From Caulobacter sp. 32-67-35 (lineage in GTDB: Bacteria > Pseudomonadota > Alphaproteobacteria > Caulobacterales > Caulobacteraceae), in the NCBI GenBank assembly GCA_002280875.1, contig NCEV01000026.1:1-43317 (forward strand): 43,317 nucleotides of DNA. Direction: 5' to 3'. Numbering within the stretch: the first letter of the stretch is position 1; the number at the start of each line of letters is the position of its first letter. The translations under genes were made by a program, and so were the position numbers. The notes under the pieces were generated by a model. It did not search any database. It was not told the origin of the DNA and saw nothing but the letters and a program-made list of their open reading frames with translations. This document shows, in pieces, positions 25,223 to 34,425 of this stretch.

Positions 25223-25350
25223 GGTCGTTCCCCCGTACCATTTTAAGAGAACGATGTTCCGCTCCGCCCAAGCGCTCGGCAAGGCTGAAAGCGTCTAAAA
25301 AACCCGAATCTTCCGAGTGTTGCAGAAATGGCAGACCCTGCCCGAGGTGT

Positions 25351-27372
25351 TCAAATTCTGGGCGCGTACGGATAAGTCGCCAGACATTGGCCCAATGCCT
25401 GTTTGAGGGGCTCCAGGTCCGATTCGAAATTCTGCCAATGCTCGACGGCGTCCTTGAAGATCGGCTGGCGAACCTGTTCGGAACTGGCGGTGCGCACGGC
25501 CCGGTCGTTCTCGTGGAAGCTCAGGCAGGCGGGCTCGAACGGCAGGCCGCAATGGTCCAGCAGGGCGCGGATCTGGCCTTCGGGATCGGCGATCATCGCC
25601 TCGTAGATCACCCGGTGGACGCGGCCCGGCAGCACGGTGTCGAAATGATCCATCAGCGCCACATAGTCCGCATAGTAGCGGCCGATGTCGGTCAGGTCGT
25701 AGCTGAAGGCCTGACCCCGGGCGAAGTGCTGCTTGAAGCCCGAAAAGCAGCAGCCCAGCGGATGCCGCCGTGCATCGATGATTTTCGCCTTGGGCAGGAT
25801 CAGGTGGATCAGACCCGTGTGCGCGAAGTTGTTGGGCATCTTGTCGATGAAGAACGGGCGATCGGTTTTCCGCTGCACGCGTGTGCGCTCGAGATACTCC
25901 TCGCCCAGCTCGCGCAAGGCTTCCGGCGACAGCTCGGCCAGCATCTCGGGATAGGTCGAGTCAGCGCGCCGGTTGGCCTTGCCGCCCAGCCGGCGGGCCA
26001 TGACGATCAGGTCAGGCAGCTCCATCGTGCCCTCGACCTGACTGTGGCTGGCCAGGATCTGCTCGATCAGGGTCGAGCCCGACCGCGGCAAGCCAACCAC
26101 AAAGATCGGATCAGGCGCGGGGCAGCCCTGCCCCGCTGTCGCGGCCAACAGGGCCGGGGTAAACACCGCCCGTGAGCGGGCCACATCGGCGTGGTTTTCG
26201 TCCGGATCGTAGTCCACCTGCTGGCGCCGGATCGCCGCGCCGGCGGCATAGTGCTGGAAGGAGTCGGCATAGAGCCGCGCGTCCTCCAGCGCCTTGCCGA
26301 GGGCATAGTGCAGGTGCAGGCGATCATCGTCCGTCAGGTCCGGCTGCTCCAGCCCGGCGGCCATAGCGGCGCGGTCGGCGGCGTCGAACTTGACGGTCTT
26401 GAGGTTGGCCAGACTCCACCAAGCCTCGCCCAGGCCCGGCGCCAGGTCCAGACACTTGCGATAGGCGGCGACGCAGTCGGCCTGACGCCCAACGGTCTTC
26501 AGCGCGTGGCCATAGCTCATCCAGCCCTTGGGCTGACCGGGGAACTCGGCCAGCATCCGCTCATAGATGCCAATGGCGGTGTCGTACTCACCCAGCCGCG
26601 ACAGGATGGCGGCGCGCAGATTGGCATAGCCAGGATGGCGCGGATCGCGATCGGTCAGGCGCTCGATCTGGGCAAGAGCCTCGGCCGACTTGTTCTGGCG
26701 ATAGAGCATGGTCGCCAGATTGTGCCGCGCGGCCGCAAAGCCCGGCGCGATCTCCAGACAGCCGACCAGCAGCCGTTCGGCGTCTTCGTACCGACCCAGC
26801 CGCGCGCCGGTCTCTGCCAGCATGCGCAGGGCGGCGACGTCGGCGGGGTGATCGGCGAGGTGGTCGCGAAGCCGCTGCTCGGCCTCGCCCAGGCGGTTGT
26901 CGATCAGGGCGGCGGCGGCCTCGATCAGGGCCGGATCGCGGGTCGAAGCGCGCAGTTGCTGGGCCAGGGCCGTCTCGGCGCCGGCCTTGTCCGCCAGCAG
27001 GTCCAGCCCCTCGGCCAGGCCGCGCCAGGCTTCGCCCGCGCGGGGATCGAGGATCACTGTTCGCCGGAAGGCCGCGACGGCCTCGGCGGTGCGGCCCAGC
27101 TCGGCCAGGGTCAGGCCCAGCTCCAGCTGGGCTTCGGGCAGGGTCGGCAAGCCCTTGGCCAGCGGCGCGATGGTCGCCAGCGCCTGCTCGGCCTCGCCGC
27201 TCAGCCGCAGGGCGGACGCCAGCACCACGGTCGTGCCGGCATGACGCGGGACCGCCTCCAGGATCGCTTCGGCCTGCTGACGAGCCAGCCGTGGATCGCG
27301 CTCCAGCAGGCGCTGGGCATGGTCGAGGGCCGTGGCGAGGCCGCCCTGGGCTTGCGGAGTCTGCGAGGTCAT
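25351..27372 (-). CDS. TPR-repeat sulfotransferase-domain protein
   Basis: A 673-residue protein with two parts. Residues about 15-380 are a row of TPR-like helical repeats (for example AEQALATIAPLAKGLPTLPEAQLELG, AEALAQIERLTDRDPRHPGYANL). From about 422 a sulfotransferase domain begins with the PAPS 5'-phosphate loop FVVGLPRSGSTLIEQIL (PRSGST at 429-434) and later 3'-phosphate residues (IIDARRHPLGCCFSGFKQHF). It is probably cytosolic or membrane-associated, without signal peptide. Proteins of this architecture often sit beside TonB-dependent receptors; the sulfated target is not known. The next gene upstream (puuB) ends 46 bases before its start, so some readthrough from the polyamine operon is possible. 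Confidence 0.9.
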   Translation of the reverse strand: MTSQTPQAQGGLATALDHAQRLLERDPRLARQQAEAILEAVPRHAGTTVVLASALRLSGEAEQALATIAPLAKGLPTLPEAQLELGLTLAELGRTAEAVAAFRRTVILDPRAGEAWRGLAEGLDLLADKAGAETALAQQLRASTRDPALIEAAAALIDNRLGEAEQRLRDHLADHPADVAALRMLAETGARLGRYEDAERLLVGCLEIAPGFAAARHNLATMLYRQNKSAEALAQIERLTDRDPRHPGYANLRAAILSRLGEYDTAIGIYERMLAEFPGQPKGWMSYGHALKTVGRQADCVAAYRKCLDLAPGLGEAWWSLANLKTVKFDAADRAAMAAGLEQPDLTDDDRLHLHYALGKALEDARLYADSFQHYAAGAAIRRQQVDYDPDENHADVARSRAVFTPALLAATAGQGCPAPDPIFVVGLPRSGSTLIEQILASHSQVEGTMELPDLIVMARRLGGKANRRADSTYPEMLAELSPEALRELGEEYLERTRVQRKTDRPFFIDKMPNNFAHTGLIHLILPKAKIIDARRHPLGCCFSGFKQHFARGQAFSYDLTDIGRYYADYVALMDHFDTVLPGRVHRVIYEAMIADPEGQIRALLDHCGLPFEPACLSFHENDRAVRTASSEQVRQPIFKDAVEHWQNFESDLEPLKQALGQCLATYPYAPRI

Positions 27373-27418
27373 GGGGCGAAGAGAGCCAGCGTCACAGGGG
27401 AAGTCAATTCGCGACGGC

Positions 27419-28681
27419 TCACAGCCGATCCCGCATCGCGTACCAGCTCAGCCCCGCGACAGTCAGGGGCCAGCGCAGCAGGCGTCCGCCCGGAAACGGC
27501 GGGGTCGGCAGACGCGACAGCAGCTCGACCCCGGCGCCCTCGCCCAGGGCCGCATCGGCCAGCAACTTGCCCACATAGGGCGCCAGCATCACCCCTTGCC
27601 CCGAATAGCCGGACGCGACCCGCACGCCGGGCGCGATCTCGCCGACAAACGGCACGCGATGCATCGTGATGCCAAGGGTTCCGCCCCAGGCGTGGTCGAT
27701 CTTCACGTCCGCGAGGCGGGGATAGACCTTCAGCATGTGGCGGCGCACGAAGCCGGCGATATCGCCAGGAAAGCCCGGCCGATAGTTCTCGCCGCCGCCA
27801 AACAGCAGCCGTCCATCGGCCGTCTTGCGGAAATAGTTCACGACGAAGCGGCTGTCGGCCACGGCCGCGTCAGACGCGATGATCTCGCGGGCCAGATCGC
27901 CCAGGGGTTCGGTGGTCAGGATGAAATTGTTGATCGGCATGACGCGGCTGCGCGCCCGCCCCGCCATGTGATTCAGGCTGCCGTCACCCGTCAGGATCAG
28001 CTGATCGCAGGTGACCCGGCCCTGGTCGGTGACCGCCGTGATCTTCCCCCCCTGGCGGGTCCAGGAGAGCGCCCGACTGTGTTCATGGGTGATCGCCCCG
28101 CCGGCGATCGCCGCGCGCGCCAGGCCAAGGGCCAGATTCAGGGGGTGGAGGTGACCGCCGTCCCGATCCAGCAGGCCGCCGTGATAGGCGTCTGTCCCCA
28201 GGTCGTCGGCCAGATCCCGGGGTCCGATCAGTGACAGGGCGTCATAGCCATAGACGCGGGCCATGTGCTCGATGTGGCCTGCATCCTCGGCCTCGCCGCC
28301 CGGGCGGTGGCGGGCGTGGATCATGCCGGGTTTCAGGTCGCAGGCGATGGCATGTTCGGCGATGGTCGCGTGAAGATGCGTCCGGGCGTCCTGCGCCAGT
28401 CGCCACAGGGCCATGGCGTCGTCCAGACCCACCGTCTTTTCCAGCCAGGCCTGGTCGCGACGCTGGCCGGTATGGACCTGCCCGCCGTTCAGGCCCGAAG
28501 CCTGCGATCCGACACGGCCGGCTTCGAGGACCACCACGGAAACGCCGCGCTCGGCCAGTTCAAGCGCCGCGCCCAGGCCGGTGAAGCCCGCGCCGATCAC
28601 GCAAACGTCGGCGTGCAGGTCGCCCCTCAGTGGCGGCAGGTCGGCGAAGGGCGCGGCGGTCGCGGCGTAATAGTTCGTCAT
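27419..28681 (-). CDS. puuB: Gamma-glutamylputrescine oxidase-like FAD oxidoreductase
   Basis: A 420-residue DAO-type FAD oxidoreductase. The GxGxxG nucleotide-binding motif is in DVCVIGAGFTGLGAALELAERG (about residues 25-46), followed by SGLNGGQVHTGQ, and a C-terminal flavin-closing segment (VASGYSGQGVMLAPYVGKLLAD). In the Puu pathway PuuB oxidises gamma-glutamylputrescine to gamma-glutamyl-aminobutyraldehyde, releasing ammonia and hydrogen peroxide. The neighbouring puuA, spuC and puuD genes support this reading strongly. A G/C-run palindrome lies directly before its ATG, and its stem contains the purine-rich ribosome binding sequence. Last clearly polyamine gene of the minus-strand array. 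Confidence 0.9.
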   Translation of the reverse strand: MTNYYAATAAPFADLPPLRGDLHADVCVIGAGFTGLGAALELAERGVSVVVLEAGRVGSQASGLNGGQVHTGQRRDQAWLEKTVGLDDAMALWRLAQDARTHLHATIAEHAIACDLKPGMIHARHRPGGEAEDAGHIEHMARVYGYDALSLIGPRDLADDLGTDAYHGGLLDRDGGHLHPLNLALGLARAAIAGGAITHEHSRALSWTRQGGKITAVTDQGRVTCDQLILTGDGSLNHMAGRARSRVMPINNFILTTEPLGDLAREIIASDAAVADSRFVVNYFRKTADGRLLFGGGENYRPGFPGDIAGFVRRHMLKVYPRLADVKIDHAWGGTLGITMHRVPFVGEIAPGVRVASGYSGQGVMLAPYVGKLLADAALGEGAGVELLSRLPTPPFPGGRLLRWPLTVAGLSWYAMRDRL

Positions 28682-28683
28682 CC

Positions 28684-28707
28684 CCCTTCCCCCTCTATGG
28701 GGAAGGG
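28684..28707 (-). repeat. Short palindrome between puuA and puuB
   Basis: A perfect 9-bp stem CCCTTCCCC (28684-28692) and GGGGAAGGG (28699-28707) with a 6-base loop lies in the 36-base spacer between the puuA stop and the puuB ATG. On the minus strand its second arm ends three bases before the ATG, so the hairpin includes the ribosome binding site of puuB and could limit its translation. The arms resemble those of the larger elements in the window. Confidence 0.7.
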
Positions 28708-28717
28708 TTTGAGCGGA

Positions 28718-30121
28718 CTAAACATTCAGCAGCAGGAACTCCCGCTCCCAGGGGCTGATCGTGCGCATGAAGGTCTCGTACTCGGCGTGTTTCACATGGT
28801 CGTAGGCCTGGCAGAACACCGGTCCAAGGATGTCGACCAGCGGCTCGCAGGCCTCGAACAGTTTCAGGGATTCGGTCAGGCTGCGGGGCAGTTCGATGCC
28901 GCGAGCGCTGGCGTCGCTACTGACCGGGGGCTCGGGCGTGAGCGCCTGAACCATGCCCAGATAGCCCGCTGCAAGGGTGGCGGCGATGGCCAGATAGGGG
29001 TTGGAGTCGGACGATGGGATGCGATTTTCCAGCCGGCGGTTGGCGGCGTTGGACGGGGGAACGCGCAGACCGCAGGTGCGATTGTCATAGCCCCACTGGG
29101 TGTTGACCGGCGCGCCCGAGTCCCTGGCGATCCGGCGGTACGAGTTCACATAGGGCGCCAGTATGGCCATGATCGCCGGCAGGTAGGTCTGCTGCCCCGC
29201 GATGAAGCTGTGGAACAGCGGCGTCTCGTCTCCGGTCTTGGGATCGGAAAACAGATTCTGGCCGTGCCTGTCGATGATCGACTGGTGGATATGCATGGCG
29301 CTGCCGGGTTCGCTGGCCATCGGCTTGGCCATGAAGGTGGCGTAGATCTCGTGCTCCAGCGCCACCTCGCGGATGGTGCGCTTGAACATGAACACCTGGT
29401 CGGCCAGTTCCAGCGGATGGCCGTGGCGCAGGTTGATCTCCATCTGGGCCACGCCGCTCTCGTGGATCAGGGTGTCGATCTCCAGGCCCTGGCGCTCGGA
29501 ATATTCGTACATGTCCTCGAAGAGGGCGTCGAACTCGTTGACCGCGCTGATCGAATAGCCTTGGCGCCCGGTCTCGGGCCGGCCCGAGCGGCCGATGGGG
29601 GGCTTCAGCGGATAGTCGGGGTCGGTGTTCTTGTCGACGAGGTAGAACTCGATCTCGGGCGCAACGATGGGGACCCAGCCCTTTTCGTCATACAGGGCCA
29701 GTACGCGGCGCAGCACCTGGCGCGGGCTTTCCTCGACGGGGCGGCCATCGGGATGGAAGGCGTCATGGATGACCTGGGCGGTGGGATCCTGGGCCCAGGG
29801 CACGACAGCCAGGGTGGCGAAATCGGGCGTCAGGACGATATCAGTGTCGGCCTGCACCGAATTGACCACCCCCCCGAACTCGGGAAAGTCGCCGGTGATG
29901 GTCTGGTAGAACACCGCCAGCGGCAGGTTCATCGACGGGGTCCCGAGGAACTTGCGCACCGGCATGATCTTGCCGCGCGCCACGCCGGCCAGGTCGGGCA
30001 CGACGCACTCGATCTCCTCGATGTTCTGCCGGTTGAACCAGGCCTGGGCTTCCTCAAGCGTGGCGACGCCGCGCTTCACCCGCTGGTCCGGCTTGGTCTT
30101 CTTGTGCTTGGGCTGTTTCAT
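28718..30121 (-). CDS. puuA: Gamma-glutamylputrescine synthetase (glutamine synthetase family)
   Basis: A 467-residue glutamine-synthetase-like ligase. In the Puu pathway PuuA joins glutamate to putrescine with ATP. Family marks are the beta-grasp start (EIECVVPDLAGVARGKIMPVRKF), the metal-binding glutamate in APEIEFYLVD, the histidine motif GSAMHIHQS, the arginine motif YDNRTCGLRVP and the ENRIPSSDSNPYLAIA segment. The start overlaps the stop of spuC by four bases (ATGA), showing coupled translation. A second ligase of this family, clearly different in sequence, is encoded at 36681-38066. Cytoplasmic. Confidence 0.9.
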   Translation of the reverse strand: MKQPKHKKTKPDQRVKRGVATLEEAQAWFNRQNIEEIECVVPDLAGVARGKIMPVRKFLGTPSMNLPLAVFYQTITGDFPEFGGVVNSVQADTDIVLTPDFATLAVVPWAQDPTAQVIHDAFHPDGRPVEESPRQVLRRVLALYDEKGWVPIVAPEIEFYLVDKNTDPDYPLKPPIGRSGRPETGRQGYSISAVNEFDALFEDMYEYSERQGLEIDTLIHESGVAQMEINLRHGHPLELADQVFMFKRTIREVALEHEIYATFMAKPMASEPGSAMHIHQSIIDRHGQNLFSDPKTGDETPLFHSFIAGQQTYLPAIMAILAPYVNSYRRIARDSGAPVNTQWGYDNRTCGLRVPPSNAANRRLENRIPSSDSNPYLAIAATLAAGYLGMVQALTPEPPVSSDASARGIELPRSLTESLKLFEACEPLVDILGPVFCQAYDHVKHAEYETFMRTISPWEREFLLLNV

Positions 30122-31521
30122 GACGCCGCCTCCGGCTTCAGGGCCCGCAGCACGGGCTCGGCCTCGATCAGCGACTTGCGGATGATCCCGACCAGCTCGT
30201 CAATCTCCCCATGGGTGATGATCAGCGGCGGGCAGCAGACGATGCTGTCGCGGATGGCGCGAACCATCAGGCCGTTCTTGATGCAGATGTCGCGCAGGAT
30301 CGGGCCCGCCTCGCCCTCCTTGTCGAGGAAGCGATGGTTCGTGCCCTTCTCGCGGACGATCTCGACCGCGCCGATCAGGCCCAGCGAGCGGGTCTCGCCC
30401 ACCAGCGGCAGATCGTTCAGGGTCGCCAGGGCCTTGGCCAGATAGGGGCCCGTGTCGTCACGGGTGCGCTCCACCAGACCCTCGCGCTCAAGAATCTCGA
30501 TGTTCTTCAGGGCGACGGCGCAGGCGGTGGGATGACCCGAATAGGTGAAGCCGTGGATGAAATCCCCGCCCTTCTCCTTCAACTCGGCGACGATGAAGTC
30601 GGCCACGCCGACGGCGCTGATCGGCAGGTAGCCCGACGACAGCCCCTTGGCCATGGCGATCATGTCGGGCTTGATCCCGTAGTGCTGGTGGCCGAACCAC
30701 TGGCCCAGGCGCCCGAAGCCGCAGATCACCTCGTCGCAGACCAGCAGGATGCCGTACTTGCGGCACACCGCCTCGACCGCCGGCCAGTATCCGTCGGGAG
30801 GGATGATCACCCCGCCCGCCCCCTGCACCGGCTCGCCGATAAAGGCGGCGACGGTCTCGGGGCCGACCTCAAGGATCTTGTCCTCGATCTCCTTGACCGC
30901 GCGCGCGCAAAACGCCGCCGGATCTTCGTCGAAGCCCTCGTTGAAGCTGTAGGGCTGCATCACGTGATGCACGCCAGGGATCGGCAGATCGCCCTGCACA
31001 TGCATGTGCTTCATGCCGCCCAGCGACACCCCCGCCACGGTCGAGCCGTGATAGGCGTTCCAGCGGCTGATGAAGGCGGTGCGCTGCGGCTGGCCCTTGG
31101 TTTTCCAGTAATGGCGGGCCAGGCGGAAGACCGTGTCATTGGCCTCCGAGCCCGACGAGTTGAAGAACACGTGGGTCAGGTGGCCGCCCATCTTCTCGGC
31201 GATCTTGGCGGCCAGCCGGATCGGCGGCGGCGAGGCCGTCTTGAAGAAGGTGTTGTAGTAGGGCAGCTCCAGCATCTGCTCATAGGCCGCCTGGGCCAGC
31301 TCCTGCCGGCCATAGCCCACGTTCACGCACCACAGCCCGGCCATGCCGTCGAGGATCTGATGGCCCTCGCCATCGTGGATATAGACCCCGTCAGCGCGGG
31401 TGATGATCCGGCTGCCGCCCAGGTCGTGCTGCAGCTTGTAATCGGTTTGAGCCGGCAGGTGATGGGCCAGATCCAGGCGCTTGAGCTCGGCGATATCGTG
31501 GTTGCGGATCGGGACGGTCAT
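30118..31521 (-). CDS. spuC: Putrescine:pyruvate aminotransferase-like class III aminotransferase
   Basis: A 467-residue PLP-dependent class III aminotransferase, very like SpuC, which converts putrescine and pyruvate to 4-aminobutanal and alanine. The PLP lysine is Lys292 (AMAKGLSSGYLP) and the ring-binding aspartate Asp263 (VCDEVICGFGR); FNSSGSEANDT and WNAYHGST are typical cofactor-binding loops. The start ATG is nine bases after the puuD stop with AGGAA overlapping that stop; the stop overlaps the puuA start. With puuA this gives the locus two entry routes for putrescine, direct transamination and glutamylation. Confidence 0.9.
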   Translation of the reverse strand: MTVPIRNHDIAELKRLDLAHHLPAQTDYKLQHDLGGSRIITRADGVYIHDGEGHQILDGMAGLWCVNVGYGRQELAQAAYEQMLELPYYNTFFKTASPPPIRLAAKIAEKMGGHLTHVFFNSSGSEANDTVFRLARHYWKTKGQPQRTAFISRWNAYHGSTVAGVSLGGMKHMHVQGDLPIPGVHHVMQPYSFNEGFDEDPAAFCARAVKEIEDKILEVGPETVAAFIGEPVQGAGGVIIPPDGYWPAVEAVCRKYGILLVCDEVICGFGRLGQWFGHQHYGIKPDMIAMAKGLSSGYLPISAVGVADFIVAELKEKGGDFIHGFTYSGHPTACAVALKNIEILEREGLVERTRDDTGPYLAKALATLNDLPLVGETRSLGLIGAVEIVREKGTNHRFLDKEGEAGPILRDICIKNGLMVRAIRDSIVCCPPLIITHGEIDELVGIIRKSLIEAEPVLRALKPEAAS

Positions 31522-31530
31522 GGGTGTTTC

Positions 31531-32283
31531 CTACGCGACGAGAAGCGGCGCGCCTCTGAGGGCGCGTCCGAAAAGCTGGAAGAAGATCTGGGACTGGACG
31601 TTCTGGTCGGGCTTCCACTCGGGGTGCCATTGGACGGCCAGGACCGGCGCGCCATTAACGCTGGCCGACACCGCCTCGACCACGCCGTCGGGTGCCCGGG
31701 CCTCGACGGTCAGGCCTTCGCCCAGGCGGTCTACCCCCTGATAGTGCACGGAATTGACCACCGCGCTCGATGCGCCAAACGCCGTAGCCAGCACCCCGCC
31801 CGGCGTCAGGTCGACCGGATGCCGGTGATCAAACATGCCGTTGAAGTCGACCTCGTCTGGCGCGTGGTGGGCGATCAGCTCGGCGCTGGAGGCCATGTCG
31901 CGGCGCAGGGTCCCGCCGAACGCGACATTGATTTCCTGAAAGCCCCGGCACACCCCGAACACCGGCCGGCCCAGGTCGAGCATGGCCTTGATCAGGTCGG
32001 CGGTCATGGTGTCGCGGGCCAGATCGAACGGGCCGGGCGCATCGCCGATCTCCTCGCCGTACAGCGCGGGATCCAGGTTCGACGGACTGCCGGTCAGCAT
32101 CAGGCCGTCCAGCCGCGCGGCGACCTCGGACGCCTTCATCAATTCAGGCATAGACGGAACCAGCAGAGCCGCCGCGTCGGCATGGCGCATCGCGCCGGCG
32201 ACATAGCGGTTCATCACCGCCTGGGCCGGCTCGATCCCGACGGTGCGGGTGCAGCAGATGATGCCGGCGACGGGGCGGGTCAT
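31531..32283 (-). CDS. puuD: Gamma-glutamyl-GABA hydrolase (class I glutamine amidotransferase-like)
   Basis: A 250-residue enzyme that would release GABA and glutamate from gamma-glutamyl-GABA, the last step of the glutamylated route. The catalytic triad is visible: Cys112 in VFGVCRGFQEIN, and His220 with Glu222 in AVQWHPEW. Family-typical SPSNLDPALYG and HHAPDEVDFNGM segments are present. It is the first catabolic gene after the REP-like palindrome that follows potG, and is followed closely by spuC. Cytoplasmic. Confidence 0.92.
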   Translation of the reverse strand: MTRPVAGIICCTRTVGIEPAQAVMNRYVAGAMRHADAAALLVPSMPELMKASEVAARLDGLMLTGSPSNLDPALYGEEIGDAPGPFDLARDTMTADLIKAMLDLGRPVFGVCRGFQEINVAFGGTLRRDMASSAELIAHHAPDEVDFNGMFDHRHPVDLTPGGVLATAFGASSAVVNSVHYQGVDRLGEGLTVEARAPDGVVEAVSASVNGAPVLAVQWHPEWKPDQNVQSQIFFQLFGRALRGAPLLVA

Positions 32284-32313
32284 GGGCGCAGCGCCTTCTT
32301 CCCCGCTCCCTCG

Positions 32314-32419
32314 GCTGTCATCCCGGACAAGCGAAGCGCAGATCCGGGACCGCCGGAAGCGCAGACGTTCACGCGTCGGTCCCGGATCTTCGCGCTGCGC
32401 GCTCGTCCGGGATGACAGC
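32314..32419. repeat. REP-type palindromic element between potG and puuD
   Basis: A large near-symmetrical element: GCTGTCATCCCGGAC (32314-32328) pairs perfectly with GTCCGGGATGACAGC (32405-32419), and internal GATCCGGGACCG pairs with CGGTCCCGGATC. Elements with a GTCATCCCGGAC end are frequent in alphaproteobacterial intergenic regions. Here it separates the transport genes from the catabolic genes. Confidence 0.85.
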
Positions 32420-32446
32420 TGAAAGAAAGGGGAAGGTCAGAGTGCA

Positions 32447-33559
32447 TCAGCTCAACAACACCGCCGGCGAACAGGCGTGCCAGCACAGCCAGACCTCTTC
32501 GCCCAGCTTGAAGTCTTCCTGGTCCCAGCGGGTCAGGTTGGAGCGGTGGACCTTGATGCGACGGCCTCCGGCGATCTCGACCTCATAGACCGATGAGCCG
32601 CCCAGATAGGCCTCGTGCTTGATGACGCCCGCTACCGCGTTCGCGCCCTTGGGCGCGTCGCCGAGATTGGGGGCCTCGTCGCCGTCCTTCTTGTGCAACT
32701 CGATCTTCTCGGGCCGGATCGCCGCCCAGGCCGCGCCGCCGCGGGGGCCAGTGACGCCGTGGTCCAGGAAGATATCCACCGGCAGGTCGGGCGAGCGGAT
32801 CACCGCGTGGCTGGGCTCGTCCACCGCCAGCACGCCCTCGAACAGGTTCACGCTGCCGATGAAGTCGGCCACGAACCGGCTGTTGGGGAACTCATACAGG
32901 TCGCTGGGCGTGGCCACCTGCTGCAGCACGCCCCGGTTCATCACCGCGCAACGGCTGGCCAGGGCCAGGGCCTCGTCCTGGTCGTGGGTGACCATGATAA
33001 AGGTGATGCCGACCTTCTCCTGCAGGGTACACAGCTCGGTGCGCATCTGCTCGCGCAGCTTGGCGTCCAGGGCCGACAGCGGCTCGTCCAGCAGCAGCAC
33101 GCGGGGGCGTTTGACCAGCGCGCGCGCCAGGGCCACACGCTGGCGCTGGCCGCCCGACAGCTGGTCGGGCTTGCGCCCCCCCAGGCCGCCCAGTTGGACC
33201 AGCTCCAGCGCCTCCTCGACGCGCCGGTCGCGCTCGGCTTTCGGCACGCGGTCGACCTTCAGGCCATAGGCGACATTGTCGGCCACGGTCATGTGCGGGA
33301 ACACCGCATAGGACTGGAACACCATGTTCACCGGCCGCTTGTTGGGCGGCACGGTCGAGACATCCTGGCCGTCGATCAGGATGCGGCCCTCGGTCGGCGT
33401 CTCGAACCCGGCCAGCATCCGCAGTAGGGTGGTCTTGCCGCAGCCCGACGGCCCCAGCAGCGAGAAGAACTCGCCCTCCTCGACGCTGAGCGAGACGTTG
33501 TCGACGGCCACCATCTTGCCAAAGCGCTTGGTGACGTTCTCGAAGGTGATGATGCTCAC
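32447..33559 (-). CDS. potG: Polyamine ABC transporter ATP-binding protein
   Basis: A 370-residue ABC ATPase energising putrescine import. Walker A is GPSGCGKT (residues 36-43), the signature LSGGQ is at 134-138, Walker B is VLLLDEP (Asp158, Glu159), and the switch histidine is in VTHDQDEA. A C-terminal TOBE-like regulatory domain (about 240-370) is typical of the spermidine/putrescine subfamily. The start is GTG at 33559, overlapping the permease stop by four bases (GTGA). It is cotranscribed with potH and potI. Confidence 0.92.
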   Translation of the reverse strand: MSIITFENVTKRFGKMVAVDNVSLSVEEGEFFSLLGPSGCGKTTLLRMLAGFETPTEGRILIDGQDVSTVPPNKRPVNMVFQSYAVFPHMTVADNVAYGLKVDRVPKAERDRRVEEALELVQLGGLGGRKPDQLSGGQRQRVALARALVKRPRVLLLDEPLSALDAKLREQMRTELCTLQEKVGITFIMVTHDQDEALALASRCAVMNRGVLQQVATPSDLYEFPNSRFVADFIGSVNLFEGVLAVDEPSHAVIRSPDLPVDIFLDHGVTGPRGGAAWAAIRPEKIELHKKDGDEAPNLGDAPKGANAVAGVIKHEAYLGGSSVYEVEIAGGRRIKVHRSNLTRWDQEDFKLGEEVWLCWHACSPAVLLS

Positions 33560-34425
33560 GACTTGTCTCCCCCATGACCCGCCGTCGCGGCCGAATTGCC
33601 CTGCAGCTTCAGGGCGACAGCCGTCAGGATCACGGTCAGCACGATCAGAATGGTCGAGGCCGCATTGACCTCGGGCGTCACGGAGAAGCGGACCATCGAA
33701 TAGACCTTGACCGGGAAGGTCACGGTATCGGGTCCGGCCGTGAAGAAGGTGATGACGAAGTCATCCAGGCTCAGCGTGAAGGCCAGCAGAGCGCCGGCCA
33801 CCAGCGACGGGGCCATGTGCGGCAGGATCACGTCCCTGATCGTCCGCCACTCGCCAGCCCCAAGGTCGCGCGCGGCCTCTTCCATCTCGCGGTTGAAGCT
33901 GGTCATGCGCGCCCGCACCACCACCGCCACGAAGGGGAACGAGAACGAGACGTGGGCGATGATGATCGCGCCCAGATTCAGCGGCCAGACCATGCCCTGC
34001 GGCCACGGCATCACCCGCGCGAAGAACACCAGCATGGCCACGCCCATGCAGATCTCGGGCACCACGATCGGCAGGGCCAGGGCGCCGTTCAGGGCCGTCT
34101 TGCCCGGAAAACGGAACCGCCACAAAGCCAGAGCCACCATGGCGCCCAGCACCACGCTGACAACGGTGGAGACCGCCGCGATGGTCAGGGAATTGCCGAA
34201 CGCCTCGATCAGCCCGGCATTGTTGAAGGCCTTCTCGTAGTACTTCAGCGTGAAGCCGTTCCAGACGATGTTGCGGCGGCTGTCATTGAAGCTGAAGGCC
34301 ATGAGGGCGATCAGCGGCGCGTAGAGAAAGATCGCCACGGCCGCCAGCCAGGCCTGCATCTGCCAGCGGCGGAGATATTCCAGCGGACCAGGGGGGGAGC
34401 GCCCCGACTTTTTCTTGGGGGCCAT
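33556..34425 (-). CDS. potI: Polyamine ABC transporter permease
   Basis: A 289-residue inner-membrane permease of the spermidine/putrescine type with about six membrane segments. The cytoplasmic EAA loop (EEAARDLGAGEWRTIRDVILPHMAPSLVAG) for contact with the ATPase is clear. The ATG at 34425 shares its A with the TGA of potH; a GTG one codon earlier (34428) would give a four-base overlap instead. The stop overlaps the GTG of potG. The basic N-terminus (MAPKKKSGRS) is cytoplasmic. Confidence 0.92.
   Translation of the reverse strand: MAPKKKSGRSPPGPLEYLRRWQMQAWLAAVAIFLYAPLIALMAFSFNDSRRNIVWNGFTLKYYEKAFNNAGLIEAFGNSLTIAAVSTVVSVVLGAMVALALWRFRFPGKTALNGALALPIVVPEICMGVAMLVFFARVMPWPQGMVWPLNLGAIIIAHVSFSFPFVAVVVRARMTSFNREMEEAARDLGAGEWRTIRDVILPHMAPSLVAGALLAFTLSLDDFVITFFTAGPDTVTFPVKVYSMVRFSVTPEVNAASTILIVLTVILTAVALKLQGNSAATAGHGGDKS

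Noticed and set aside
25330-25342. GGCAG-acc-CTGCC hairpin after the sulfotransferase gene as terminator
   Set aside because: Only five base pairs, and the nearest T-run is some distance away; not convincing.
28265-32415. Two plus-strand open frames over 700 codons opposite puuA, spuC and puuD
   Set aside because: Antisense shadows with biased composition; the minus strand has overlapping, motif-complete genes.
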